Shown in pieces: positions 52,594 to 60,966 of a DNA stretch of 64,000 nt. Origin of the DNA: Mycobacterium sp. MS1601 (GTDB lineage Bacteria > Actinomycetota > Actinomycetes > Mycobacteriales > Mycobacteriaceae). The DNA lies in NCBI RefSeq assembly GCF_001984215.1, contig NZ_CP019420.1, forward strand, positions 4,588,001-4,652,000, read 5' to 3'. The position numbers and the translations under genes are program-made. Every line of letters starts with the position of its first letter. Position 1 is the first letter of the stretch. A model generated the notes under the pieces. The model worked only from the letters and a program-made list of their open reading frames with translations. It searched no databases and was not told where the DNA came from.

Positions 52594-52899
52594 ATGAAGA
52601 AGTTCGGAATCGCTGCCGCCACCGCGTCGGCATTGACGGTAGGTTTGCTGGGCCTGGCAGCCCCGGCTCTGGCCGCCCCGAGTGGCAACACCAACGCGCA
52701 GGCGACCATCTCCTCGCTGCAAGAGCAGGGCTACGACGTAGTGGTCAACCGCCTGTCCGAGCGGCCGTTGACCGAAGCCAACGTGGTGTCCGTCGGCGAA
52801 GGAGCCTCCTTCACCCACACCGTGAGCGGCGCCAACCACGACGACGACAAGCAGTTCGGTCCGGTCACCACCACCACGGTCTACGTGAACGTCCGCTGA
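52594..52899 (+). CDS. Small secreted mycobacterial protein, paralogue 2
   Basis: The 101-residue precursor has the signal peptide MKKFGIAAATASALTVGLLG cut after APALAA, then PSGNTNAQATISSLQEQGYDVVVNRLSERPLTEANVVSVGEG and a beta-rich tail ending TTTVYVNVR. It matches the protein at 46521-46823 along its whole length, including PSG, ATISSLQ, QGY, VNRLS and ANVVS. Both have the same orientation and both end at a strong hairpin. The function is unknown. The upstream region (52451-52593) has an AT-rich element with a CACGTG core that may hold the promoter. Confidence 0.8.
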   Translation: MKKFGIAAATASALTVGLLGLAAPALAAPSGNTNAQATISSLQEQGYDVVVNRLSERPLTEANVVSVGEGASFTHTVSGANHDDDKQFGPVTTTTVYVNVR

Positions 52900-52912
52900 C
52901 CCAGACCACAAA

Positions 52913-52945
52913 CCGAGGGGCGCCCTGTGGCAGGGCGCCCCTCGG
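52913..52945. terminator. Bidirectional hairpin terminator
   Basis: CCGAGGGGCGCCCTG (52913-52927) and CAGGGCGCCCCTCGG (52931-52945) form a perfect 15-bp stem with a TGG loop. It lies in the 55-base gap between convergent genes ending at 52899 and 52955, so it can end transcripts from both sides. The downstream T content is low. Confidence 0.8.
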
Positions 52946-52954
52946 TGTTTCGGG

Positions 52955-53689
52955 TCAGAACTGGACGCCGCGGGTCAACGCGCCGTCGACCAGGAGATTG
53001 GTCCCGGTGATGAAGCTGGCTGCCGGGCTGGACAGGAACACCACGGCATTGGCCACCTCCTCTGCAGTGGCCATACGCCCCGTCGGATTGAGCCCCAGTG
53101 CGGTGGCGAACAATTCAGGGTTGTTCTGCTCGATCGACGGCCACACTCCGCCGGGAAAGTAGGTGTTGCCCGGGCTCACGGTGTTGGCCCGAACGCCCTT
53201 GCCCGCCAACTGATAGGCCAGACCCTGGGTGTAGTGGATGATGGCTGCCTTGAACGTGCCGTAGGGGCCGGCGGCGAAATCGATCTCACGTCCCGACACA
53301 CTCGAGATGGTCACGATGGAGCCCTTGCTTTCCAACAGGTGCGGCAGCGCGGCGTCCACCAGTGCGACAGTGCCCATCATGTCGACCTCGAAGCTGGCCT
53401 TCCAGTTGTCGGGGTTCTCCGGGATGGCCAGGGCGCTGACGTTGGCCACCACGCCGTCGATGCCGCCGAGCGCTTCGGCGCTGGCGGTGACCCATGCGGA
53501 AAGGGCGGTGCTGTCAGCCACATCCACCGACGTGCCCACTGCTCCCGGGACTGTGTGCTCGTCGTCGACGGTGCGCGCGCAATAGGCCACCGTCGCACCC
53601 TCTGCCTGCAGCCCCTCGACGATGGCGCGGCCGATACCGCGAGTGCCGCCGGTGACCAAGAAGCGCTTGCCTGCCAAGCCGAGATCCAT
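52955..53689 (-). CDS. SDR family oxidoreductase
   Basis: The 244-residue enzyme has TGGTRGIG in the nucleotide loop, NVSA in place of the usual NNAG, catalytic Ser in ISSVSGREIDFAAGPYGTFKAA (YxxxK is YGTFK), and SSPAASFITGTNLLVDGALT. Arg in YCARTV after beta-2 favours NADPH. It is the last gene of the fprA operon, 11 bases after the amidase gene. ATG 53689 has AGGAG upstream. The substrate is not evident. Confidence 0.86.
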   Translation of the reverse strand: MDLGLAGKRFLVTGGTRGIGRAIVEGLQAEGATVAYCARTVDDEHTVPGAVGTSVDVADSTALSAWVTASAEALGGIDGVVANVSALAIPENPDNWKASFEVDMMGTVALVDAALPHLLESKGSIVTISSVSGREIDFAAGPYGTFKAAIIHYTQGLAYQLAGKGVRANTVSPGNTYFPGGVWPSIEQNNPELFATALGLNPTGRMATAEEVANAVVFLSSPAASFITGTNLLVDGALTRGVQF

Positions 53690-53700
53690 GTAGTTGTCTC

Positions 53701-54714
53701 CTAGTAGTTGATAGAACCGAGAGCATCTGCCGCAGTGCGGAATTCGGCATGGATACCGCTGAATGCCGCCACGGGCGGAAGAAGTCGCTTGTCGATCTTG
53801 GTCACCGCGCTGTAATTGGTGTCCACCACGTTGGCGATCGGCACCTGCGAGATCTGGGTCAGCAACTGGTAGGCATCGAGGCGATCCAGGCCGTAGAGCT
53901 CCCCGAGCCACGTGATCATCTCGACCTGACCGGCCCGCCACGCCTCCTCCAGCGGACGGCCGGAGCCGACGGCCATCAGGTGGGTGTCGGTCTCCAGTCG
54001 CGGCCACGCCGGTGCACCGCCCTTGATCAGGTCGACGATCGCGGTGACGTGCATGGCACCCTCGACCGCGGTGCCGCACGACTCGCCCTCGCCCTGGCGG
54101 TAATGGCCATCGCCGAGGGAGAAGAGCGCGCCAGGCACGTTGACGCCCAGATAGCAGGTGGCGCCCGCCGCCATCTCGGGGGTGTCCATGTTGCCACCGA
54201 ACGAATCGGGCACCAGCGAGCTGCGTACCTCGCGGCGTCCCGGTGCCACGCCGACGGTGCCGAGCATCGGGTTGGCAGGCAGAGCCACCTCGAAATCGCT
54301 GCGCTGCGCGGAGAACGTCACGGTGTGGCGCGTGGAGTCGTAGTCGTAGATCCAGGTCTGCTCGGGAAGGGCGGGTTGCAGGGTGGGGCTGGCAGGGACG
54401 CTGGTCAATCCGCCGAAGAACGGGATCAGCGTCGACGCGCCCCAGGCTCGGGCCGGCGTGAGGTCCACCAGGTGCACGGCCAGGGTGTCACCCGGTTCGG
54501 CGCCCTCGATGTAGAACGGGCCGGTCTGCGGATTGAGGTCCTCGGTGTCCAGTGCCACGCTGGCCACGTCGTCTCGACTGGTGATCCGCCCGCCGTACGC
54601 GTCCTCGGTCCACAACGTGAGCACGGTGCCCGGTTTGATCCGCATCACTGGCGCGGCGCCACCGAAGGTGTAGTTGAGCTGATCGACGGTCGGGATGAAG
54701 GTGACGTGCTCCAT
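53701..54714 (-). CDS. Acetamidase/formamidase family protein
   Basis: The 337-residue protein is of the FmdA/AmdA acetamidase/formamidase family: TVLTLWTEDAYGG, the domain linker PFYIEGAEPGDTLAVHL, RREVRSSLVPDSFGGNMDTPEMAAGATCYLGVNVPGALFSLGDGHYRQGEGE with the metal/catalytic Asp and His residues (GDGH), and GTAVEGAMHVT. These zinc enzymes hydrolyse short amides to acids and ammonia. It lies between fadE and an SDR gene, so an amide intermediate is possible. ATG 54714 (MEHVTF) is chosen; ATG 54723 is an alternative. Confidence 0.88.
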   Translation of the reverse strand: MEHVTFIPTVDQLNYTFGGAAPVMRIKPGTVLTLWTEDAYGGRITSRDDVASVALDTEDLNPQTGPFYIEGAEPGDTLAVHLVDLTPARAWGASTLIPFFGGLTSVPASPTLQPALPEQTWIYDYDSTRHTVTFSAQRSDFEVALPANPMLGTVGVAPGRREVRSSLVPDSFGGNMDTPEMAAGATCYLGVNVPGALFSLGDGHYRQGEGESCGTAVEGAMHVTAIVDLIKGGAPAWPRLETDTHLMAVGSGRPLEEAWRAGQVEMITWLGELYGLDRLDAYQLLTQISQVPIANVVDTNYSAVTKIDKRLLPPVAAFSGIHAEFRTAADALGSINY

Positions 54715-54736
54715 GGCCACCATCCTGGTGGCTGGG

Positions 54737-55948
54737 CTAGCGGATGGCCAGTCCAGTGAGTGCCCGGGAGATGACCACACGCTGGATCTCGCTGGTGCCC
54801 TCGAAGATGGTGAAGATCTTGGCGTCGCGGTGCATGCGCTCCACCGGGTAGTCACGGGTGTAGCCGTTGCCGCCGAGAATCTGGATGGCTTCGTCGGTGA
54901 CGTACACCGCGGTTTCGCTGGCCACCAGCTTGGCCATCGACCCCTCGGCGGCATCGAAGGCAACGTTGTTGCGAGCCATCCAGCCGGCTCGCCACACCAG
55001 CAGTCGCGCCGCGTCGATACGGCTTTTCATATCCGCGAGCTTGAACGCCACGGCCTGGAATTCGCCGATCTTGCGACCGAACTGCTCACGCTGGCAGGCA
55101 TATTCGAGTGCGTACTCGTACGCGGCCCGCGCGACACCGATGGCCATGGCGCCCACGGTGGGGCGGGTGCGTTCGAACGTCTTCATGGCGGCCTGGCCGC
55201 CCGTCGACGCACCCGACTTCACCCGGGCGATGCGCTCTTCGAACTTGTCCCGGCCACCGAGGATCAGGTCTTCGGAAAGGCGCACGTTGTCGAGCACCAC
55301 CTCGGCGGTGTGCGAGGCACGGATACCGTGTTTCTTGAACTTCTGGCCCTGGCTGAGTCCGTGCGTCCCGGGCGGGACGATGAACGTGGCCTGCCCGCGT
55401 GAACCCAGTTCCGGGTACACCGAGGCGACCACGATGTGGACGTCGGCGATACCGCCGTTGGTGGCCCAGGTCTTGGTGCCGTTGAGCACCCACTCCCTGG
55501 TGGCCTGGTCGAAGCGGGCACGGGTGCGGATGGCCCCGACGTCAGAACCCGCGTCGGGTTCGGATGAACAGAACGCGCCCAGCTTCGGCTCCTCGGGAGT
55601 GCCGAACATCGGCAACAGCCACTGGCCCAACTGTTCGGGAGTTCCGTTGCCCGCCAACGCTGCCGCGGCCAGTCCGGTCCCGAGGATGGACAGTGCGATA
55701 CCGGCGTCGCCCCAGAACAGTTCCTCGAACACCGTCAACATGCCCAGGCCGGACTCCTCGACGGCTTGTTGGGCAAACAGATCAGGGGAGTAGAGCCCGA
55801 TCTTGGCGGCCTCCTGGATGATGGGCCACGGTGTCTCCTCCCGCTCGTCCCATTCGGCGGCAGCGGGGCGGACCACCTCGGCAGCGAACTCGTGCACCCA
55901 ATCGCGGACGGCGACCACGTCGTCGCTGAGCTGGAGTGAAAACGACAT
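54737..55948 (-). CDS. Acyl-CoA dehydrogenase (FadE)
   Basis: This 403-residue FadE has all canonical features: [19 protein letters not shown] (FAD/substrate signature), [21 protein letters not shown], the middle beta domain, [37 protein letters not shown] in the four-helix domain, and the C-terminal [20 protein letters not shown] with the catalytic Glu. It is a homotetrameric-type enzyme, unlike the paired subunits at 6.8-9.1 kb. It sits 22 bases upstream of the amidase gene and nine bases after the hydrolase gene in the fprA operon. Confidence 0.92.
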   Translation of the reverse strand: MSFSLQLSDDVVAVRDWVHEFAAEVVRPAAAEWDEREETPWPIIQEAAKIGLYSPDLFAQQAVEESGLGMLTVFEELFWGDAGIALSILGTGLAAAALAGNGTPEQLGQWLLPMFGTPEEPKLGAFCSSEPDAGSDVGAIRTRARFDQATREWVLNGTKTWATNGGIADVHIVVASVYPELGSRGQATFIVPPGTHGLSQGQKFKKHGIRASHTAEVVLDNVRLSEDLILGGRDKFEERIARVKSGASTGGQAAMKTFERTRPTVGAMAIGVARAAYEYALEYACQREQFGRKIGEFQAVAFKLADMKSRIDAARLLVWRAGWMARNNVAFDAAEGSMAKLVASETAVYVTDEAIQILGGNGYTRDYPVERMHRDAKIFTIFEGTSEIQRVVISRALTGLAIR

Positions 55949-55957
55949 GGGGTGAGC

Positions 55958-56653
55958 CTACTCACCCAGAAACGCCAGGGCGGCGCGCACGGTGTCCAGT
56001 GTGGGGACGTGCGCGGGAGCCGGCTGTTCGTGCAGGACAGCCCCGGGAATCGTGTCGCGCATCCGTTCGGCGGTGGCGAACGGCACCATGGTGTCCTCGC
56101 GGGCGTGCCACAGCGCCACGGGGACTCCGATGCCCGCGAGGTCGAAACCCCAGGGGCGCTGCTGCAGGATGGCCTCGCGGCCGGCGTCGTGAGTGACGCC
56201 GCCCCCGAGGGCGTCGTTCCAGTAACGGCGGACTTCGTCGGGATGTCCGGTGCGGAAGAAGTCGAACGCCTGCTGGGAGGTTTGGTTGTACAGGGCCCGG
56301 ACTCCGGCATCGGCGACGTGCCCGAGCCCGCTGGTGGCGGCCACCCTGGTGACCCGGGGGTCCTGCGCCGCCAGGGCATAGGCGTAGGGAGCACCCGCCG
56401 AAACACCCCACACCGCGTACGCGTCCACGGTGTCCAGGACGGGTGCGACGAGGGTGAACCAGTCTGCGATGCAGGACATCTCAACCGGTGGTGACTGCCC
56501 GTAGCCGGGTCGTGCCACCGCGATCAGGTGGATGCCGGCATCGGCGGAGGCCTGCGCCCAGTCATCACCGACGTGCGCCGAGCCGACCAGTCCGTGGTGC
56601 AGAACGACGGGGAATCCTGCTGTCGCACCGAAGTGTCGGTGCTCGAGTGTCAC
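55958..56653 (-). CDS. Alpha/beta hydrolase
   Basis: The 231-residue protein has the oxyanion strand PVVLHHGLVGSAHVG, the nucleophile elbow WGVSAGAPYAYALAAQ and the acid region ALWHAREDTMVPFATAERM. The C-terminal PAPAHVPTLDTVRAALAFL carries the likely catalytic His. It is small for the family and lacks a signal peptide. Its start overlaps the fprA stop by ATGA. An esterase or C-C hydrolase role is possible; the substrate is not evident. Confidence 0.85.
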   Translation of the reverse strand: MTLEHRHFGATAGFPVVLHHGLVGSAHVGDDWAQASADAGIHLIAVARPGYGQSPPVEMSCIADWFTLVAPVLDTVDAYAVWGVSAGAPYAYALAAQDPRVTRVAATSGLGHVADAGVRALYNQTSQQAFDFFRTGHPDEVRRYWNDALGGGVTHDAGREAILQQRPWGFDLAGIGVPVALWHAREDTMVPFATAERMRDTIPGAVLHEQPAPAHVPTLDTVRAALAFLGE

Positions 56654-57993
56654 GCCACGCGGCCGGCGCGCACCATGTCCTCGCGGGGGACTACCTTGAC
56701 GCGCTCACGGCCGGACGGCTCACCCAGCGACATCTCGTGGGCGTCGAGGCGTTCCCACTCCTGCCACGTGGTGAAGTCGACGCCCGACTTGGTGAGGTGC
56801 TCGAAAATGGCGTCCGGATCGGAGATCTCCGGCGGACGGATGCCGGGCAGGTCGATCAACAGGTTCGAGACGGTTTCGGCGGCATCAGATTTGGTGTGGC
56901 CGATCAGTCCGATGGGTCCTCGCTTGATCCAGCCGGTGACGTAGGTGGCGTTCATCTCCACCCCGTCCATCTCCAGTACCCGGCCACCGGCGTTGGGCAC
57001 CACACCTTCGAAGTGGTCGAACGGCAGATCGGCGAGATGTGAGGACAGATAGCCGACCGCACGGTAGACCGCGTCCACCGGCCAGTCGACGTATTCGCCG
57101 GTGCCGCGGACGGTTCCGTCGCCGATGAGTTCTGTACGCTCGGTGCGCAGGCCCTCTACCCGGTCGATACCCAGGATTGCCACCGGTGCCTGGCACAGGT
57201 GGATGTGGATGCGGTGCGGGGCACCCGTCGGCTCACGCTCCATGTACTTGAGCATGGTGTCCACCACCAGGCGAGTGGACTTGGAGGTGTTGATGGCCTC
57301 TTGGCTGGCTTCGTCGATCTCGAAACCCTCGGGATGGACGATGACGTCGACGCTGGGGGAGTGCGACAGCTCGCGGAATTCCATGGGGGTGAACTTGATC
57401 TGTGCTGGACCCCGCCGCGCAAACACGTGAATGTCGGTGGCCTGGTTGCGTTTCAAGCCCTGGTACACGTTGTCGGGAATCTCGGTGGTGAGCTGCTCAT
57501 CGGCCGGTTTGGCCAGCACCCGTGCGATGTCGAGTGCGACATTGCCTGCGCCGAGCACGGCGACCTGCTTGGCCTCCAGCGGCCAGTCCCGCGGTACGTC
57601 GGGGTGGCCGTCGTACCAGGAGACGAAATCGGCGGCACCGTAGCTGCCGGGCAACTCGACGCCGGGGATGTCGAGCACGCGGTCAGCGCGTGCCCCGGTG
57701 GAGAAGATCACCGCGTCGTAATGCCTGCGCAGGTCGGCCAGTTTGATGTCGGTGCCGTAGTGCACATTGCCGATGAACCGGATCTCGTCACGGGAGAGCA
57801 CCCGGCGCAGTGCCTTGATGATCTCCTTGATGCGGGGGTGGTCGGGGGCCACGCCGTAGCGCACCAGACCGTAGGGTGCGGGCAGCCGGTCGAAGATGTC
57901 GACTTGAGCGGCTTCGTACTCCTTGGTCAGGATGTCCGAGGCATAGATTCCCGCCGGACCTGCACCGATGACGGCCACACGGATCTTCCGCAT
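56650..57993 (-). CDS. fprA: FprA-type ferredoxin/adrenodoxin-NADP+ reductase
   Basis: The 447-residue flavoprotein matches mycobacterial FprA/adrenodoxin reductase: AVIGAGPAGIYASDIL for FAD, VDIFDRLPAPYGLVRYGVAPDHPRIK, VLGAGNVALDIARVLAKP for NADPH with ARRG downstream, IKFTPMEFREL and the C-terminal GWIKRGPIGLIGHTKSDAAETV. It passes electrons from NADPH to ferredoxins that serve P450s and iron-sulfur biogenesis. ATG 57993 follows AAGGAAGG. An IdeR-like box lies 14-32 bases upstream, so iron control is likely. It leads a five-gene operon. Confidence 0.94.
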   Translation of the reverse strand: MRKIRVAVIGAGPAGIYASDILTKEYEAAQVDIFDRLPAPYGLVRYGVAPDHPRIKEIIKALRRVLSRDEIRFIGNVHYGTDIKLADLRRHYDAVIFSTGARADRVLDIPGVELPGSYGAADFVSWYDGHPDVPRDWPLEAKQVAVLGAGNVALDIARVLAKPADEQLTTEIPDNVYQGLKRNQATDIHVFARRGPAQIKFTPMEFRELSHSPSVDVIVHPEGFEIDEASQEAINTSKSTRLVVDTMLKYMEREPTGAPHRIHIHLCQAPVAILGIDRVEGLRTERTELIGDGTVRGTGEYVDWPVDAVYRAVGYLSSHLADLPFDHFEGVVPNAGGRVLEMDGVEMNATYVTGWIKRGPIGLIGHTKSDAAETVSNLLIDLPGIRPPEISDPDAIFEHLTKSGVDFTTWQEWERLDAHEMSLGEPSGRERVKVVPREDMVRAGRVA

Positions 57994-58006
57994 ACACCTT
58001 CCTTCC

Positions 58007-58025
58007 TTAGGTAAGCCAAGCCTAA
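58007..58025. promoter_or_regulatory. IdeR/DtxR-type iron box upstream of fprA
   Basis: TTAGGTAAGCCAAGCCTAA matches the IdeR consensus TTAGGTTAGGCTAACCTAA at 15 of 19 positions and is itself nearly palindromic. It overlaps the expected promoter of fprA. Repression of the operon when iron is abundant is the likely effect, as at other IdeR boxes. Confidence 0.7.
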
Positions 58026-58199
58026 GTAGATCTGCGGAGGTTTCAAGCCCTACGTGCGAGATTCGGGTCACACCGAGGCGGCTGCGTCTCGCGGGAGAAG
58101 GGCCTTGGATCGAACCCTCCGGTGTGCCTGAAGCGCCCGTTCTCCAGCCATCCCGGGCGCGCGTGATGTCGATGACGTTGCCTGCGGCAATTAGAATCT

Positions 58200-58610
58200 C
58201 GGCGATCGTTTGGCTGGCTCGATGGTCGACCGGTGTCGACGTCGTCGTGGCCGACAAGGGCTACACCGGCAGCAGCGGCGCCACCGCCTCGGCGGGCACC
58301 GGGGTCTGGTACGTCGAACCGGAGGCTCGAGACGCCGCGATTGCCAGCCGCGAGAAGCTGGGTGCAGGGCTGACCGGGCGTAGCTGGATGGAGCGGGCCC
58401 TCGATCACACTCCGGCGCTGCAGTTGCTCGTCGACGACTCCGGCGTCGTGTCGGGAGCTGTTGCGGTGCAGCGTAAATCGGGACAGGTAGTGCAGATCGA
58501 GGCGGCCGCGGTGGTGCTGGCCACCGGGGCGTGCGCTTTCCAGTCCAAGACACTGGGTTGTGACTTCGACACCGGCGACGGTGCCCTGATGGCTGTGGAG
58601 GTTGGGTGCA
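58200..58610 (+). pseudogene. Relic of an FAD-dependent (fumarate-reductase-like) oxidoreductase
   Basis: The frame contains VVVADKGYTGSSGATASAGTGVWYVEPEARDAAIASREKLG, typical of the region just after the first FAD-binding strand in fumarate-reductase/aspartate-oxidase-type flavoproteins, and later VVLATGACAFQSKTLGCDFDTGDGALMAVEVG, the second FAD-contact block. The N-terminal GAGxAG fingerprint is missing, about 60-100 residues are lost in the middle, and the C-terminal half is absent. It cannot be a working enzyme. Confidence 0.7.
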
Positions 58611-58770
58611 GGTGCCGGACGAGACGACCGCGCTGGTGAACCTGGCTCGTCAGGGCCTGGTGGTGGCGGCAGGGTCGACGTCTTTTGTCACCCCTCCCGG
58701 CGGGTTGCTGCGAGTGTCGGTGCTGCAGCTGCCCGAGCTGTCACGAGGCTTAATCTATTGCGACGTGCAT
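58606..58770 (+). pseudogene. C-terminal relic of a class I/II aminotransferase
   Basis: In a frame different from the preceding relic, the sequence reads DETTALVNLARQGLVVAAGSTSFVTPPGGLLRVSVLQLPELSRG. This looks like the last 45 residues of a PLP aminotransferase, where the substrate-carboxylate Arg lies in LLRVSV. The rest of the gene is missing and it joins directly to the flavoprotein relic, suggesting one deletion removed the middle of a former gene pair. Confidence 0.5.
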
Positions 58771-58847
58771 CGGCGTGTCGTCGCAGCAGATTATGTGTCG
58801 TTCAGTTCAAGGATTCCCGAGACGCCATGGTGCAGCTCAGCCCGAAG

Positions 58848-59576
58848 CTACTCGGACTCGTGTGCCGTGTCGGGTTGGGCCTTCTTGTGGCCGCGCCAGG
58901 CACGCCAGCCGCGGTGCGCGGCGAACGCCCCGATGACGGCCGTCACGCACCAGACGGCGATCGCGGTGTAGGCCAGGGGAGCGGAGAACTCGCCGATGGA
59001 CGCACCCAGCGCGGTGTAGACGAATGCCCGCGGCGCCGACCCGATGAAGGCGCCGACGGCCATTTGCCACAACGGAACTCCCAATGCGCCGAACACGTAT
59101 GCGGCCAGGGCATCGGAGATCCCCGGTACAAAACGCTGACCCACCACCGCCCACAGCCCGCGGCCGGCGATCTGCGCGTCGAGCCGGTCGGCACGCTGCG
59201 CGCCGAGCAGACCGCGGGCACTCTCGCGGCCGGCGCGGCGGCCGATCAGGCTGGTGATGCTTGCCGTACCGACGGTGGCGCCAAGGGTCGCGAACGTTCC
59301 GACCACGGGCCCGAACAGAAAGCCGCTGGCCGCGGCGAGCAATGGACCCGGCACCAGGATCGCGCCCAGCACCGCCGACACCACCACGTAGACCAGCGGG
59401 GCGGCCGGTCCGGCGGAGCTGATGAAACCCCGGACCGCGTCGACATCGATCACTTGCGCGACGGTCACGAGATAGAACATCACCGCCAGAACCCCGGCGA
59501 AGACCGCGAGGCGCAGCAGGTGTGTCCGGCGGTTGGGTTCGGCAGGCCCCTCGATGTCGGTCATGCTGACCGCCAT
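58848..59576 (-). CDS. TVP38/TMEM64 (VTT-domain) membrane protein
   Basis: The 242-residue protein has about five membrane segments and the VTT/DedA-superfamily motif: VPGPLLAAASGFLFGPVVGTFATLGATVGTASITSLIGRRAGRE, followed by RFVPGISDALAAYVFGALGVPLWQM and an amphipathic half-membrane loop. The family includes lipid scramblase-like and envelope maintenance proteins. The start is ATG 59576 or ATG 59564. It is divergent from the next gene with only about 22 bases between the starts, so both promoters overlap coding sequence. Confidence 0.85.
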   Translation of the reverse strand: MAVSMTDIEGPAEPNRRTHLLRLAVFAGVLAVMFYLVTVAQVIDVDAVRGFISSAGPAAPLVYVVVSAVLGAILVPGPLLAAASGFLFGPVVGTFATLGATVGTASITSLIGRRAGRESARGLLGAQRADRLDAQIAGRGLWAVVGQRFVPGISDALAAYVFGALGVPLWQMAVGAFIGSAPRAFVYTALGASIGEFSAPLAYTAIAVWCVTAVIGAFAAHRGWRAWRGHKKAQPDTAHESE

Positions 59577-59598
59577 CCTGCCTGATTACAGTCGGGTT

Positions 59599-60534
59599 GT
59601 GCCCTCCGACCCGATTGCCGCCTGGCTGCTGGATTCCGATCCGGCTCTGCGCTGGCAGGTCCAGCGCGATCTACTGAACGAGCCCGCCGAGGTATGGGAG
59701 GCCACCCGAGCACGGGTGCCAGTCGAGGGCTACGGCGCGCACTTGTTGGCACGGCAGGACCCCGACGGCCAGTGGGCCGGCGGCGCATTCTTTCCCGCCG
59801 ACTTCGACGAAGCCGTCGAAGAACAGCCCTGGACCGCCACGACGTGGGTGCTCAAGGACCTGCGGGAGTGGGGTGTCGACGCCGAGGTGCTGGGCGATAC
59901 CGCTGACCGACTGGCCGCCAACAGCCGGTGGGAGTACGACAACCTGCCGTATTGGGGTGGCGAGGTGGACTGTTGCATCAATGCCTGGACACTGGCCAAC
60001 GGGGTGTGGCTGGGTGCGGATGTGGCGGGCATCGCCCAGTGGTTCGTCGAGCACCAGCTGCCGGATGGCGGCTGGAACTGTGAGTGGGAGCACGGGTCGA
60101 CGCGTTCGTCGTATCACTCCACGCTCAACTCACTGATCGGGCTACTGGCCTTCGACACCGCGAGCGGTGGGACCGAGTCAACCCGCGCTGCGCGGCAGGC
60201 GGGCGAGGAGTACCTGTTGCGGCGCAATCTGTTCCAGCGTTTGTCCACGGGTGAGCCCGTGGCCGATTGGGTGGACCAGTTCACCTATCCGTTCCGATGG
60301 CGCTACAGCGTGCTGCGTGCCGTTGACTACTTCAGGGCTGCCAACCGGTCGGACACCAGGATGGCGGCGGCTGCGGTGATGATCCGGAACTCACGCCGTC
60401 CGGATGGCACCTGGCTGCAAACCAGGGGCCATCCGGGTCGGGTGTGGGTGGATGTCGATGTTCCTGACGGTCAGCCCTCGAAATGGCTGACATTCCACGC
60501 GATTCGAGCTCTGCGCTTCCTAGACGGCGAGTAA
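59599..60534 (+). CDS. Prenyltransferase/squalene-oxidase-repeat-like protein
   Basis: The 311-residue protein has repeats of the alpha/alpha-barrel type seen in squalene cyclases: DPDGQWAGGAFFP, LPDGGWNCEWEHGSTRSSYHSTLNSLIGLLAF and NSRRPDGTWLQTRGHPG. The catalytic DxDD of cyclases is not present, so it is not a functional terpene cyclase. Similar single-domain proteins are widespread in actinobacteria and uncharacterised. GTG 59599 gives the typical start (VPSDPIAAWLL); ATG 59563 is an alternative. Its 3' end overlaps the next, convergent gene by 15 bases. Confidence 0.72.
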   Translation: MPSDPIAAWLLDSDPALRWQVQRDLLNEPAEVWEATRARVPVEGYGAHLLARQDPDGQWAGGAFFPADFDEAVEEQPWTATTWVLKDLREWGVDAEVLGDTADRLAANSRWEYDNLPYWGGEVDCCINAWTLANGVWLGADVAGIAQWFVEHQLPDGGWNCEWEHGSTRSSYHSTLNSLIGLLAFDTASGGTESTRAARQAGEEYLLRRNLFQRLSTGEPVADWVDQFTYPFRWRYSVLRAVDYFRAANRSDTRMAAAAVMIRNSRRPDGTWLQTRGHPGRVWVDVDVPDGQPSKWLTFHAIRALRFLDGE

Positions 60535-60966
60535 CCGGTCGAAGAAGTCACGGTAGCGCTGCAGCGCGACTCGCAGGTCCTCGGTCGAGGCTTCCTCGCC
60601 GCGCTGCCAATGGTCTTCGAGTCGCGCCCTGGTCTGGGAGAAGCCCGCGGTCAGTTGCTCCACCGCCGTGGACACCAGGCCGTCGGCCTGCTGCACAGAC
60701 GAGCGGGGGTCATCGACGAACGATGCCTGGACATCGCTCCACCGCGACCGAAGATCACCGAGATCCCGTTCGCTGAACAGAGATTCGTGGGAGTTCTGCG
60801 ATACCGGGGCGCTCTCCGCGCGAGGCGCGTCAGTGGGTGCCGGGTGGGCCAGAGCGGGATCAAACTCCGTGGTCTGCTCCGGCTGCCGGAACGCCGGGTC
60901 GACTTGCCGGTCGGACGGGCCGACTGCTTCGGGGTGGTTTTCATTGGTGTACTGCGGTGTGGTCAT
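60520..60966 (-). CDS. Small protein with duplicated WxxVQxxFVDxP domain
   Basis: The 148-residue protein has a disordered, Pro/Glu-rich N-terminus and a helical domain from about residue 70: RSRWSDVQASFVDDPRSSVQQADGLVSTAVEQ, ending ALQRYRDFFDRLLAV. The same domain is present in the protein encoded just upstream (EQWRAVQTGFVDNPTTAVKEADILV and ALVHYRALFQKLL). It lacks a signal or TM. The start overlaps the upstream stop by ATGA, so the pair may form a membrane-anchored/soluble couple. The function is unknown. Confidence 0.75.
   Translation of the reverse strand: MTTPQYTNENHPEAVGPSDRQVDPAFRQPEQTTEFDPALAHPAPTDAPRAESAPVSQNSHESLFSERDLGDLRSRWSDVQASFVDDPRSSVQQADGLVSTAVEQLTAGFSQTRARLEDHWQRGEEASTEDLRVALQRYRDFFDRLLAV

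Noticed and set aside
58165..58639. Intact flavoprotein gene
   Set aside because: The FAD fingerprint at the N-terminus, part of the middle and the whole C-terminus are missing.
59599..60534. Terpene or squalene cyclase
   Set aside because: Only the repeat pattern is present; there is no DxDD catalytic motif and the length is half that of cyclases.
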